Source: Motacilla alba alba
Lineage: Eukaryota; Chordata; Aves; Passeriformes; Motacillidae
Assembly: GCF_015832195.1 (NCBI RefSeq)
Contig: NC_052020.1
Location: 744,001-808,000 of the forward strand
Length of the DNA: 64,000 bases
Direction: 5' to 3'
Shown here: positions 40,006 through 51,074 of the stretch, piece by piece
Layout of the letters: the number at the start of each line of letters is the position of its first letter
How positions within the stretch are numbered: position 1 is the stretch's first letter
Position numbers and translations under genes: made by a program
Notes under the pieces: model-generated
Seen by the model: only the letters and a program-made list of their open reading frames with translations
Told to the model about the DNA's origin: nothing
Databases searched by the model: none

Positions 40006-40724
40006 GCAGCATTCAGATTCTCTGAAAAAATCCCTTCTCCCAGGATTTTCCTCCTGGGAAGCTGAGAAGCCTCAGAGAAAAAGGAAAACAACTATTATCT
40101 CATTTGCTTCTCCTGTGTTGTGCTCATGTAGAATGTGTTTGGAGATTGTTCACCCACAGGTGATTGTTCCATTGGGTTCTGCTGTGAGTTGTTTTCACTC
40201 TTTGGCCAATTGGGGCCAAGCTGTGTTGAGACTCTGGTGTCACCCTGATTTTCTAAGACTTTGCTAAGCCTTCTGATGTTTTCATTCTTGTAACGAACTT
40301 TCTCACACACAGTTCTGTAAACAACTTATGTTTTGCATTCTTTCATGGAGGAGGAGAGAATTGATGGACTCTTGGTCTGTCCAGTGTCATTGGAGAGGTG
40401 GCACTGTCACCCTCCAATCCACTGTCACTTTTGGAAAACTATAAATGTTGGAGTCAGAAAATAAAGGTCCCTCTTTTTGTTCACCTGGAGAGCAGCAGTG
40501 TCCGTGTCGTCTTTTCGTGTCGTATTACGACACTCTGGAGAGAGTCACGAGTTTCATTATTAGCTTTTTAGCCTTCTGTAATTATCTTTTCTGTATTTAG
40601 TACAATTAGTATAGTATTCTTTAATATAATATACTGTCATAAAATAATAAATTAGCCTTCTGGGAGCATGGAGTCAGGTTCATCATTCCTGCCTTCGTCA
40701 GGACATTCCCAGCAAATACAATAG
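40006..40724 (+). mobile_element. solo LTR, family A, interrupted by a nested LTR
   Basis: The element runs on the plus strand, opposite to its neighbour at 39307. It matches the reverse complement of the 46328-46744 LTR on both sides of a 301-bp interruption. Without the interruption it measures about 418 bp against 417 bp for the intact copy. Direct repeats AAACCT at 40000-40005 and 40725-40730 fit a 6-bp target duplication. The outermost bases are mutated: the start reads GCAG where the intact copy has TGTC, and the end reads ACAATAG where it has ACAACA. No internal viral genes are present. Confidence 0.85.
40238..40532 (+). mobile_element. nested solo LTR (family B) inside the 40-kb LTR
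   Basis: This 295-bp block begins TGTCACCC and ends TTACGACA, so it has TG...CA termini. It is flanked by CTCTGG at 40232-40237 and 40533-40538, a 6-bp target duplication. The related LTR at 46.3 kb has one uninterrupted CTCTGG at this point, which is the empty site. On the plus strand it carries a TATA box (TATAAAT, 40440-40446) and AATAAA at 40460-40465, so it reads rightward like its host. Six-base duplication and structure fit an ERVK-type (class II) element. It inserted after the host LTR. Confidence 0.87.
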
Positions 40725-40730
40725 AAACCT

Positions 40731-43700
40731 TTGCTGGGAGTGATAAAATCTGTGTGCCAAAGGAGAGGGAAGGATGCACATCCATCAAGGGAACCTGTGA
40801 GAATCCGGGAGCAGATTTAAATCAGTACAGATGCCTTGGCCATCTGCTGAGGATGTGTGTGGACCTCATTGCACAGAACAGCTGTCATTTCATTTTTTAT
40901 AAAATGAAGTTTGCAGTCAAAGTGAGCAGCTTCTCACTCCCTCCAAAGCCCATTTCTTGAAAAAGCTCTATGCTCCTTTTTAATGCTCAGATTCAAACAA
41001 CCTGGTTTATCTGGGGCTCTCCCATCGTGTGTAAGAAGTTCCATCCAGCCTGTCCTGCAGAGGAAGCTGGAATCCCATGCAGTTTAGCATTGCTGATGTA
41101 CCTCAAAGTTTGTCACACAAGTACCAAGATACTCTGAGCTGTGGGGATGCTCCCAGAGCTTTGTAATTGTGGTTTATATCACTGGAAGCTATGGGAGGAT
41201 AATATCTGTGTGATCTGGCTGCCTGTCCATTATTTTTATCACAGAGAAAGGGAGTGTGATCTCAGATCATGGGAGTGTTGCTGCCCCTTCCAGTGCATGC
41301 CAGGGCTGCAGAAGCCACAGAGATGCATGTGCAAATAGATAAGATTTAATAGAACCTAATGAAGGACATTTTTATGTGCTCAAAAGTACCTTAATGGACG
41401 ATTTTAAGTATCTAAATGCACAAGTGGCAGCAGTAAATTCCATTCATCATTTTAAATCAGGGATCTTTTCCCTCCAGCTTCCTAAGCACAGACACAGTTG
41501 TAGGTGGAAGCTCAGCTTCATCTGGTAGGAATAAAAAGTAAATATCCTGTGCCTGGTCTCTGTCAAATGATTGACTGTTCCTGAGCATGGAGTATTTGGG
41601 AATTGTTCCCAGTTGCTGGTTTTGTCACAGTGTCTTTGCTTGTTTGTGATTTTTATAATGAGAAAACAAACCAGAGACACCAGGGTAAACAAGTATTGTT
41701 TATCTCACACACTTTTACATCTACATTTCACATTTCTGTTGCTTGGGTGATGAGCTTTGGTCTCCATTTTTCTTTCTTTTGGAGTAGAATATGTGTTTGC
41801 AGAGGCTGAGGTTTTTCAAAAGCAGATCCATAGTAAGCACAGGAAATCTATAAAAAATATTTATAGAAAAAAAAAGATGGCTGGAGAAAATGTCTGGGAT
41901 CACTCTGAGATAAATGTTCAGGGGTTTTCTATTTTACTTTCTTAGCAGCTCTTGCTAATGTTACTTTATCTTTAAGCCATATGATTATATTAATTTAGCT
42001 TGCTAAAATGGTAACAATATGTATAGATAGGTGCATAAATTCTAAACTCATTAAACCATTTCTCCCAAGATTCAAAAGTGAGTCAAGAGGGCAATGACCT
42101 AAGACTCCCTTTTTTCCATAGGTTTCCTTTTGTTTTCCTGCCATTTTTGTTTGAGATTTCACTAGAAGCAGTTCCCCCAGTTCTTGAAGAGCTCCAAATT
42201 CCACACTTGTACTTCACAACATACCTGGGTTATAGGGAAACGTGTTTCATGCCTGACATACTCTTTGCCACCACATGCAGAGTCCCTGTCAGAATGGGAA
42301 AACACATCCCCACATCTGGATCCTCTGCTGTGGGCACAGGCTGTGCCTGATGGGAAGGAGAGGGTGGAAAGTTTGCCTGGAACTCCCTTTGGTAAGGCCC
42401 AGCCTGATGGTATTGCTCAGTCATGGCCAGGCTGGAGACACATTTATGATTTCCAGACTGCCTCTTGGTTTTTTTTAAATACTCAGGCAGTTCATATTTT
42501 ATAGCTTTTCTTTTTCATTAACTTTCCTTCTGGAAACCCTTCCGGATGTAAAAATGAACCAAATTCTGATTCCAGTCCTATTCTTTAGATTCCCAGGATA
42601 CCATCGTTGTTAAAATCCAGGAAACACACTCTCAAAGGTTTCCCCTGATTCTTAGGGGCAAAGATCTTTTATGCAGGCTGATTGTCAGCTGCTTAGTAAG
42701 GGCCTCTTTCTTCTTCCACCTCCAGAGTATTATTTGCTGTTTGCCCTTGGAGATGCTGCACCACTTGACTGTAATTCAAGTGTTGTTCACAGACTGGTTT
42801 CTCCTTCTGAGACACACCTGCTAATTGCTCTATTCTGGGTATAGAAACAGGGAGGAAGCCTTTTAGTCTGACCCAACCTGATTTAAATATAAAAATAAAA
42901 GTATTTCACTAGTTCACTGTCTAGAATTATTTCAGTTTTCTTCGCCCTGCTGATGGTGACCAAAATCTTTGTCAAGACTTGCCTTTCTTTTCTGTTCTGA
43001 TTAAAGCTGTATTTAAAAACCGTGTTTAATACACCAGCATGTTCTGTATTTATAGCTATTAGCTATGGCATCATTCCAAGTTCTATTTTAAGACAGCTTT
43101 TGTTCAGTGTTTGTGTGATGCTCCAATTTCTGTATCCTCCCAGTGCAATGGGGACTTCTGTTCCTCTGCTCTATTGCAAGTTTTATTTTAAGCTCCTTGT
43201 TAAAGCTCAGCAGATGTATATTTATCATCTGGGTGATTATCTGACATTGTTGAATAATTGCATCTTTTAATGTTTAGCAGCTAAAGCTGCTCACCAGGCT
43301 TTTTGGTCTTACCCTCCCTCTTGTTGCTCCTTTAAGAAACAATGCCTTGCTTCTCCAATTGTTTCCAGTACTTTGGCATTTGGGTTCTTTTCTTTTTCAT
43401 CTCAGGTTTCCCAGGAGATAAAGATGGCATATTTTTATCTGAAATACATTCCAGAGACTTGCTGATGAGGTTGTGGTATGTGTGTTTGTGCCTTCACACA
43501 GGGACTATTTTTGAGCTAGAGGTTTCCGGATCAGCTTACAGAATAGACTCCAGATGGTCTGGAATCCTTCTTTAGTGATCTATAGCTAATCAAACATTCA
43601 GCACAAACAGCTCTGTTTTTAAAGCTGAGCACAGTTTTTCAGAAAAGCAGCATATTGATCTCTAGCTTTACTTTTCATAATTTCTTTTGTTTCATTACTT

Positions 43701-46321
43701 TGTTTTTCATTGCTGGTCCTCGCATTTATTCTGCTGTGTGGCTCAGGAGCTGTGAGGCGCCTTGTGTCTTACATTTCAATCAATAAAGGAAATTAATAAG
43801 GCCTTTGTGGGCCATAGCTTTTTGGTTTTTTGTATTACTATGAAGGGAAGAAATTAAGGTTGTGCTGTGGTCTGTATTTCTAGCAACCCCTACTTGCCAA
43901 TTGATCTCATGGAGCAAGGCAAAGGAGGTGAAGTGGGTTGGGAGAACAGCTTTCTTTTGTTTTTGTGGGGCTGATTTGAGGTAAAATATAAATGAGCTGC
44001 ACGCTGGCTTGGAGTGAGCAGTGTTATTTTTGTGTCTGAGTGCAAGCAGCACAGCACAGTTAGTGCAGAGACTATTCCTGGCCACCTGTAGTCAGAGAGA
44101 CACATCAAGGGACAAACCCATCTCCAAGGAGAGCAGATTCTGCTCCTTAATGAACAGGAGCAAACTGGGGCTCCCATGGGATTTTTCTGTCATGCATTCA
44201 AATCAGGATTAAGAGTTATCCATTGTTCATTAAATGGTGGGAAATAATAAATGCTGAGCATTATTCATTCCATTCTGGAAGCATTGCTGCAGGAATGTTT
44301 CCTTCCTATTCTAGAGCTGAGGGGCCACGACACTCAATATTTTTGCAGAGCAAAAACAGGCAAATATCAGTTCAAGGTAACAAAAACCTTTTCTGCTTCT
44401 TATATACCCAAAGATTACCATTATTGTCAATCCTTGAATAAAGTTTGGCTCGGATGAACTCTAGATTTGATTCATTAAAACAGTTTCAGGCTTATTGAAC
44501 AAAGTTAAAGACCATGCTTATAAAATATTTTGCTGATTAAAAGCCAGCATATGTTATTCTTACACATATATTTACTCAGTATTCAAGGTGATATAAATTG
44601 GATTTTTTAAAATACATACAAATTATCTTTAATGAAAAAATATATCCCTTATGAATGTGAAAATTAAATTGTGGGGGTTTTTATGTTTGTTTAATAAAAC
44701 TTTGGTTCTAAAGGCCTGTGGGCCACTCTAGGGACAAATGAAGTTATCTATCAGCACTGGCTCTTCCAGGGTCTGATGCAGAAATATTAAAGGCAGTGGG
44801 AGGCCTCTGGCCCTGGCAGTTCAGAGGCTACCTGCTGTTCTGGGACTTCTTTCAGGTTTGAAGGTGAGAGTGAATTCACTTAACTGGAAGAAAAGAGAAG
44901 TCTGAGTGTAACTGGAGGCAAACTCAGACGTATATAGAAATATGTAGTGCTCTGGTTTTAGTATAAAAATAGTATATATATTATGATTTTAGTATGAGTG
45001 AATGCAAGCTGGACTTTGTAAGGTTTCTGGACTTTTCAAGTTATGACATTGCAGTTGAGTTTCTTTTCAATTAAAAATTTAATGTACTTAACATCTTAAA
45101 ACTTATTGGATGAGATCTGAAAATTTATGACCTTAGCCTACGGCATATTTTAGTCACTAGTCTCTGGAACAAATTCTGCTGTAAATAAAACATTACAGTG
45201 ATATATTATGAAGGCAGAAAAACTTTTTGCTGTGGCACTGCACTACTGAAACTTAAATAATCTTCTTTTTTTTAATGGAAATGGGTTTTCTCTCTACTCA
45301 GGAAGTGCATGAAGAACTTCCCATTGGATCACAGAGCACGGTCAGTAGAGCATTCTCTGGGGTATCAAGTGCTGGAGAAACACTGAGTGCAGACAAGCAA
45401 GGAGGACCTCTCAGTTAACCTCTGAGGGTGTCAGGAGCCAGTGCCCAGCATGTACTGCATCAAATACTGCATCAAACACAGAGGAACAGCAGCACAAGGT
45501 ATTGGCTCAGGTGTAGCTGTCCAACTGCTTTGCATTTAGGAACCAAAAAGGGGATTTGAGGACAGGCAGAAAGGGGACATTTCTCTTTGTAATCGATCTT
45601 CTTTCCATCATGTCCCCACATGTCAAGAAAAACACAGTATTTTGTGGGACAAAAAAAAAAAAAAAATCCCAGCAATTGAAGCATGCCTCCATCTCCAGGT
45701 CCCAGAAAGGCCAGAGATGAAGCTAGGAGAGCTAGAACGAGAGTTTTAAAATGAAATGGGGACAGATAAAGTTCTCAAACTGCTTCAGAGAATCTGGTTC
45801 AATGTTCTGGCTCTGCATTGCTTATCCAGCCCAGACCTAATTTATGGATCCTATTGCTTGCAGAAATCTATCTGTATGTCTATGTGCAGGTAATAACTAA
45901 TTCCTAAATGAAGGCTTGCTTCTTCATGTACATCTGCAGGTACACAAATGTACTTTAGATGTATGGTGAAAGCTGATGTCCCAACCCACAGATGGGATCC
46001 CTCCAGGGTTTATTTTTCACTTTTATGAGGAAAGGAAAATTACAAGAGATGTGGACATGTGAGTTAGGTAAAGCCTTCAAAAGGAAAGCAGCAAAAAAGC
46101 AATCAATGCCTAAATTAATTTTGCTTTCCAGAAGCCTGTAATTGCACTGGACTTTAGTATCAGGTGGTCCACTTCTGCATCATGTTCATATTTCTACTAT
46201 GTCTGTGTGCAAGGAAAAAGCCCAAGTATTAGATTTGCAATGTGCAGTGCTGACGAGCCGCATGAGGAAAAATGTTATAAGTTTACATCATATGGGTTTA
46301 CATGATGGGTCTCAGGAATTC
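40731..46321. other. intergenic sequence, no gene recognised
   Basis: AT-rich unique sequence between LTR insertions. Open frames are short, without recognisable families. A15 runs and AT tracts are the only structure noted. Confidence 0.6.
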
Positions 46322-46327
46322 CTGGTG

Positions 46328-46744
46328 TGTTGTATTTTCTGAGACCCCCATTGTTGGAAGGAATGATGAATCTGACTCCATGTTCTCAGAAAGCTAATTT
46401 ATTATTTTATGATACTATATTATATTAAATAATGCTGTACTAAACTATACTAAAGAATACAGAAGGGATACTTACAGAAGGCTAAAAAGATAATAATGAA
46501 AACTCGTGACTCTCTCCAGAGCCTCAACACAGCTTGGCCCTGATTGGGCATTGAGTCAAAACAATTCACATGAAACCAGTGAAACAATCATCTGCAGGTA
46601 AACAATCTCCAAACATTCCACAGGTGAGCACAACACATGAGAAGCCAATGAGATAAGAGTTGTTTCCCTTTTTCTCTGAGGCTTCTCAGCTTCCCAGGAG
46701 AAAATCCTGAGGGAAGGGATTTTTCAGAAAATGTGACAGTGACA
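46328..46744 (-). mobile_element. solo LTR, family A (intact reference copy)
   Basis: A 417-bp element on the minus strand. On the plus strand it begins TGTTGTATTTTCTGAG and ends GTGACAGTGACA, giving TG...CA ends in both readings. CTGGTG at 46322-46327 and 46745-46750 is a perfect 6-bp target duplication. On the minus strand it has AATAAA (plus 46398-46403) in the 3' part. It shows no internal retroviral sequence, so it is a solo LTR left by recombination. It is the cleanest copy in the window and shows that the 301-bp piece in the 40-kb copy is an insertion. Assignment to a class II (ERVK-like) family rests on the duplication length. Confidence 0.9.
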
Positions 46745-46750
46745 CTGGTG

Positions 46751-47944
46751 AAAATTGCAGACTGGGATATTTGTTAGTAAAACTTCCCTTCCTGTGGGTG
46801 CTGGGCTATTGGTGTATGGGCTGGGGTGTTCCAGCAAATCTTAGCGAGCCAGAAAGTCAGCAGCTCAGTGTGGTGTGATGTGCTTGCAATGAATCTTGTC
46901 ATCTGTAACTCCCAGTTCCCTCTCCTAAAGGTCACAACTGCCAGGACTCCTGGTGCACCTGCTATTGCCATTCATTATTTCCATTGACATTGATAGAGGA
47001 TACAAATCATGAAGGGTTTCCAAAATTAGACAGAGTATTACAATCTCTCCCAGGTCCTTGGGTCTCTCCTATGAGTCATTTCTTTAGTGTGCCTTTCAGT
47101 TCCCATTAGTACAAACAGAGCCTGTGCTTGTACCCCGTTCCTGATGAGATTTACAAACTGAAATAGGCACAAAGGCTGTATTTTCAGCCTGGACATCTTC
47201 ATCCCCTCAGCCCTGTTGTTGGGGGAGCAGTGGCTCTGCAGAACTCCCTCTGACATGCCATCAAATAGGTGCTTCTCACCCATGGTGGGGCTGAGCTGCT
47301 TTGGCTTAGCTCTAACTTCAGCCCAGGGATTAGGATCATGTCCTCCTCACTCAGCAGAAAAAGGCTTAGTCACCAGCAAATTCCACTCTTATGAATGAAG
47401 TTGGGTTGCCACTGAAAATCCCAACTTCTTCCCTACTTCAGTAGCCTTCAACTTTTACTATTGTTTCTGTAATTCTTCAAAACCTAAAGACAAAGTTGGC
47501 CTCCTCATGTGAATCCTGAGGAACTGCCCGGTGTGGCACAGAGCACTTGTGAAAGCATCACTGTTGTCATTCATGTGTGGCTAGCAACTCATGGATAACA
47601 ACTGCACTGTTTCAGCTGATATGTTCATTTGAATAATTATCAACCTAAAGATTGGTGATGATATAAAAGGTAAAAGGAGCATCACTAGTGCTGTTTTGCA
47701 GGTTAATATAGCTTGGTTCTACAGAAAGCTCTTAAGAAGTTTTTTTCTTTGCACACCACCCAAAGGGTTTTGTGGTGTTATTCTGATTTCATTGTGGGAT
47801 TTTTGGAGCATACTGGTGAAAATAAGATGTACACAAAGGTCTCCGTAATATTGCTGATCTGGCAAAGCCCTCTGTCACTGATGCATGGGAACATATTGCT
47901 GTTCTGCACTTCTAGTTAATACTAAAAGGATCACACAGCTGTTT
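46751..47944. other. intergenic sequence, nothing recognised
   Basis: Unique sequence between an LTR and a CR1 fragment. No gene, repeat or RNA was identified. Confidence 0.6.
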
Positions 47945-48292
47945 CATAGAATGGTTTGGGTTGGAAGGGACTTTAGAGGTCATCTAGTCCCAACACACTG
48001 CCCCTTTCACTAGCCCCATCCAAACGGGCCATGAACACTTCCAGGGATGAGGCTTCCACAACTTCTCTGGACAGCCTGTGCCAGTGTCTCACCACCCACA
48101 GAAAGAAGAATTTCCTGCTAATATCCAATCCAACCCTGCCCCCTTCCAGTTGGAAGCCATTCCTCCTAGTTCTACCACCACCCGCCCTTCTCAAAAGTCC
48201 TTCTCCAGCTCCCTTGTAGCCCCTTTAAGTACCAGAAGGCATGACAAGGCTTCCCTGGAGCATTTTCTTGTCCAGGCTGAGCACCCCCAGCT
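47945..48292 (-). mobile_element. CR1 LINE, 5'-truncated, 3' end
   Basis: Read on the minus strand, this is the familiar 3' end of bird CR1. It passes through a GGTGAGACACTGGCACAGGC block and ends with GTCCCTTCCAACCCAAACCA and ATTCTATG at the terminus (plus 47945-47952). It lacks all of the reverse transcriptase ORF. The left boundary is exact to within a few bases; the right boundary is where similarity fades and could extend to about 48345. The open frames across it are not genes. Confidence 0.92.
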
Positions 48293-50460
48293 CCTGGCCA
48301 TGGTGTGCCTGGGCTGCCAAGTCCCTGAGGGCCAGCAGTGAACAGCAGGGAATACTGCTGTAGGGGATAAAAAAAAAGCAGCTTGTGCATGTAGCACCTG
48401 TGACCACACGATGTCAAAAGAAGCATAAAACGCCCTAGTGAGGCTTTTAGGGCAGGAAGCTGATCGGGATTTGAAGTATTTACATAACCATTGGAAATAG
48501 GACAGTTTTCTCTGGGTGTCTTAAAAGCTGAAGCAATATCTCTGATGTTTCTAGGAAGTGTAACTCTACCCCGTATGCCCAGAAGAATGAGGCAGTGAAA
48601 GAACAGAGGGCCCCAAAGGCTCTCCTGTCAGTGGATATGGATGTGGGTGTGACAACCAGAGCAGAGCTGGGGCAGCCCAGGATCTCTGATGCAAAATTCT
48701 CCACTGAGTGTTCTTACCCTGCTGTACCCACTGCTTCCAGAAACTGAGCAAAAATACAGCAATTTCACTCCCTCTCTTGAAGACTGGGGGAAAAGCATGT
48801 GGCTGCTTTTCCCAACAATACTCCTTCTGCAGTTGTTGGGGGGAAACCCAACAAATCCCAGTGCTGTGTCTTTATGGTAGTTTCGTATAACTTCATATTA
48901 ATAATTCCTATTCTTCCCTAGGCATTAACACCTATTTGACTTTTATGAGCCAAATAATTGAACATAAAAACGAGCTCAAGTTGCTGAACTTTGCTTGCCC
49001 TGGACCTGACTTCCCTGGTTTTCATTAAGCTGAATGTTTTCTGCTCCTGAGAATGTTCAATTACTTCTGAGCTTGCCCAAGCGACGCTCACTGGGATGAC
49101 CCTGAGACTTTGCATTGGTTGAAATGAGCAGACCAAGCAGCTTTAGCTGGTTCTTTTCCAGGTCTTGAGGAACCCCATCCTTTGAACAGTGCAGAGGGGC
49201 ACTGATGGAGCACTCTGTTACAGATGCCCCAGTCTGAAATGGTAATACATGAATTCCCTTGCATCCTTTTGTATGGTCTGAGGTGCACACTGAGTCACAG
49301 CTCTTTTAAGAATGTGTTCCAGCACATTACCTTAAAAATCTAAGACCTTGACCATGTAAAACCTCGTAGTTCCAGCATTTTTGGGGTGTTCCTTTGCTGA
49401 TGGTTTTGTGATGTTTTTTCTAAATCTGGACTACCTTTCCCTTCCCTGCAGTTTAGAGCATAAATCAAACCCCAGTATTGGTGATAATCCTACAGTGAAA
49501 GGGGAGTTTTTGGAGGCAGTGCTAATCTTAAAAGCTAAACAAAGTAGGAAAAAGTTGTAATGAAAAAAATTACCCTTTAGCTGAGACCTTTTTATACTGA
49601 GCTTCAGCCTGGAGCACATTTTTATAGGCAAGTTATAAACCTGTTAAACAATGTTTCTTGTAAAGCAGAGCCAATGATCTATGACAGTTGAAAGCAGACT
49701 TTATGGTCTAAAACATCCCAGAAATTGTTTGAAGTAGTTAATGCATCCTTCAAACACATAAATTCTAGAGCTATGTGAAGTTTTGCTGGCTGTTTGATTC
49801 TCTGGGGGACATGTTTTGGGTGACTGATGACTATTTGTTAAGGTCAGCAAAAATTAATTCAGTTCATAAGAAACACATTTTTGGTGAGAGACTCTGGAAT
49901 CACCTTTTAAAGAAGCATTGTTCTTTGAAACAAAAGGGGAAACTTTTATTGAAAATACACACTAGTCACAAACCACCATCTTACTATCACATCGCGGGAA
50001 TTTTGGACTTGGAGAGGTCCTTGTCTGCCATGCAGCTCACATTCTTCCTTGTTCATCTCTCAGCTATATTTACTAGTGCTAATATAATTGTATTTTTTAT
50101 TTAAAAGTTTCTGATATTTCAATCACTGTTAATTTTTAATCACCATTAATTAAAAAGTAGCTTGAACTAAATTGAATGTGTAAACCAAGGCCTCATTCTA
50201 CTCTAGCTTAGACAGCTTCTTCCCTTGGGCAGATATCCCACCCAAAATCAGCTCAGATGTGCCGTGCTCAGCTCAGAACCAGGGTAGGCTGAGCAGTGAG
50301 GGCAAAGCCCTGTCCTGCCCTAGGAAAGCTGCTTTCCTGCTCCATGGTGACATTGACTGCCAAAGACTGGGAAGCCAAAATCCTGTTTGTCTTTTAGCTG
50401 GGCAAAGCAAGGGGCAGGGAACCTTTCTTCCTGATTGCTTTCCCAAGACAGAAAGGAACA
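48293..50460. other. intergenic sequence, nothing recognised
   Basis: Unique sequence with short chance frames on both strands. No repeat family or gene was identified. Confidence 0.6.
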
Positions 50461-50465
50461 CTGAA

Positions 50466-51074
50466 TGTGGGGATCCCCGTCATGGGTTTCTCTGGGTCTG
50501 GATGAAGGCACTTGGGACAGTAATTCGTGTTTGGACTCAAGTGTTTATTATTTCTTATCAGTGAAACAGTCTCACAGCCATGAGTTTGGCAGCTTTTCAT
50601 TAGAAGGCACAAAATGGCCAACAATCTCTTGGTACAAGGTCTTTTAAGACTAAACTATCCAATTAAGAAAGGACACCTAGATTATGTTCCCCTTTAACCC
50701 AATAACTGATCCCAAAGAGACCACAATATGGACTTTTCTGCCCAATTACAAAATGCCACCCAAACCCATGGAGAAGAAGGAAGAAGAAGCATGAAGCAGA
50801 AATCCAGGACAACACCCTGTGCCCTCCGTCTTGCTTCCATCCACAACATACTAAAAATCCCAAACCCTAAATTCCTCACCAAGAGATACACCTACACTAC
50901 TCTCTGTAATCTATTTCACACTTTAGTGGATTCTAGTCTGTCTTGAAGTCTGGGAAACTTTCTCCATGGATGAGGGTCAAAGTCAGTGCTCCCCTGGGGG
51001 TCAGGACACCCCAGAGCAGACAGAGAAATATTCCCAGTGCCCTGGGTTTCCACAATCAAGGACATCTTTCTCCA
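50466..51074 (-). mobile_element. solo LTR, ERVL-like, family C
   Basis: A 609-bp block on the minus strand. On the plus strand it begins TGTGGGGATCCCC and ends CTTTCTCCA. CTGAA at 50461-50465 and 51075-51079 fits a 5-bp target duplication, as in class III (ERVL) elements of birds. On the minus strand AATAAA (plus 50544-50549) lies about 80 bases before the LTR end, where a polyadenylation signal should be. The element is unlike the other LTRs in the window and has no attached coding region. The overall sequence matches my recollection of songbird ERVL LTRs; the exact ends are less certain than for the 46-kb copy. Confidence 0.68.

Noticed and set aside
39307..40724. A complete provirus with two LTRs
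   Set aside because: The two LTRs are in opposite orientation with different target duplications and only 313 bp between them, so they are separate solo insertions.
47973..48426. Frames of 60-87 codons on both strands
   Set aside because: They overlap the CR1 3' end, which is not protein-coding in that region.
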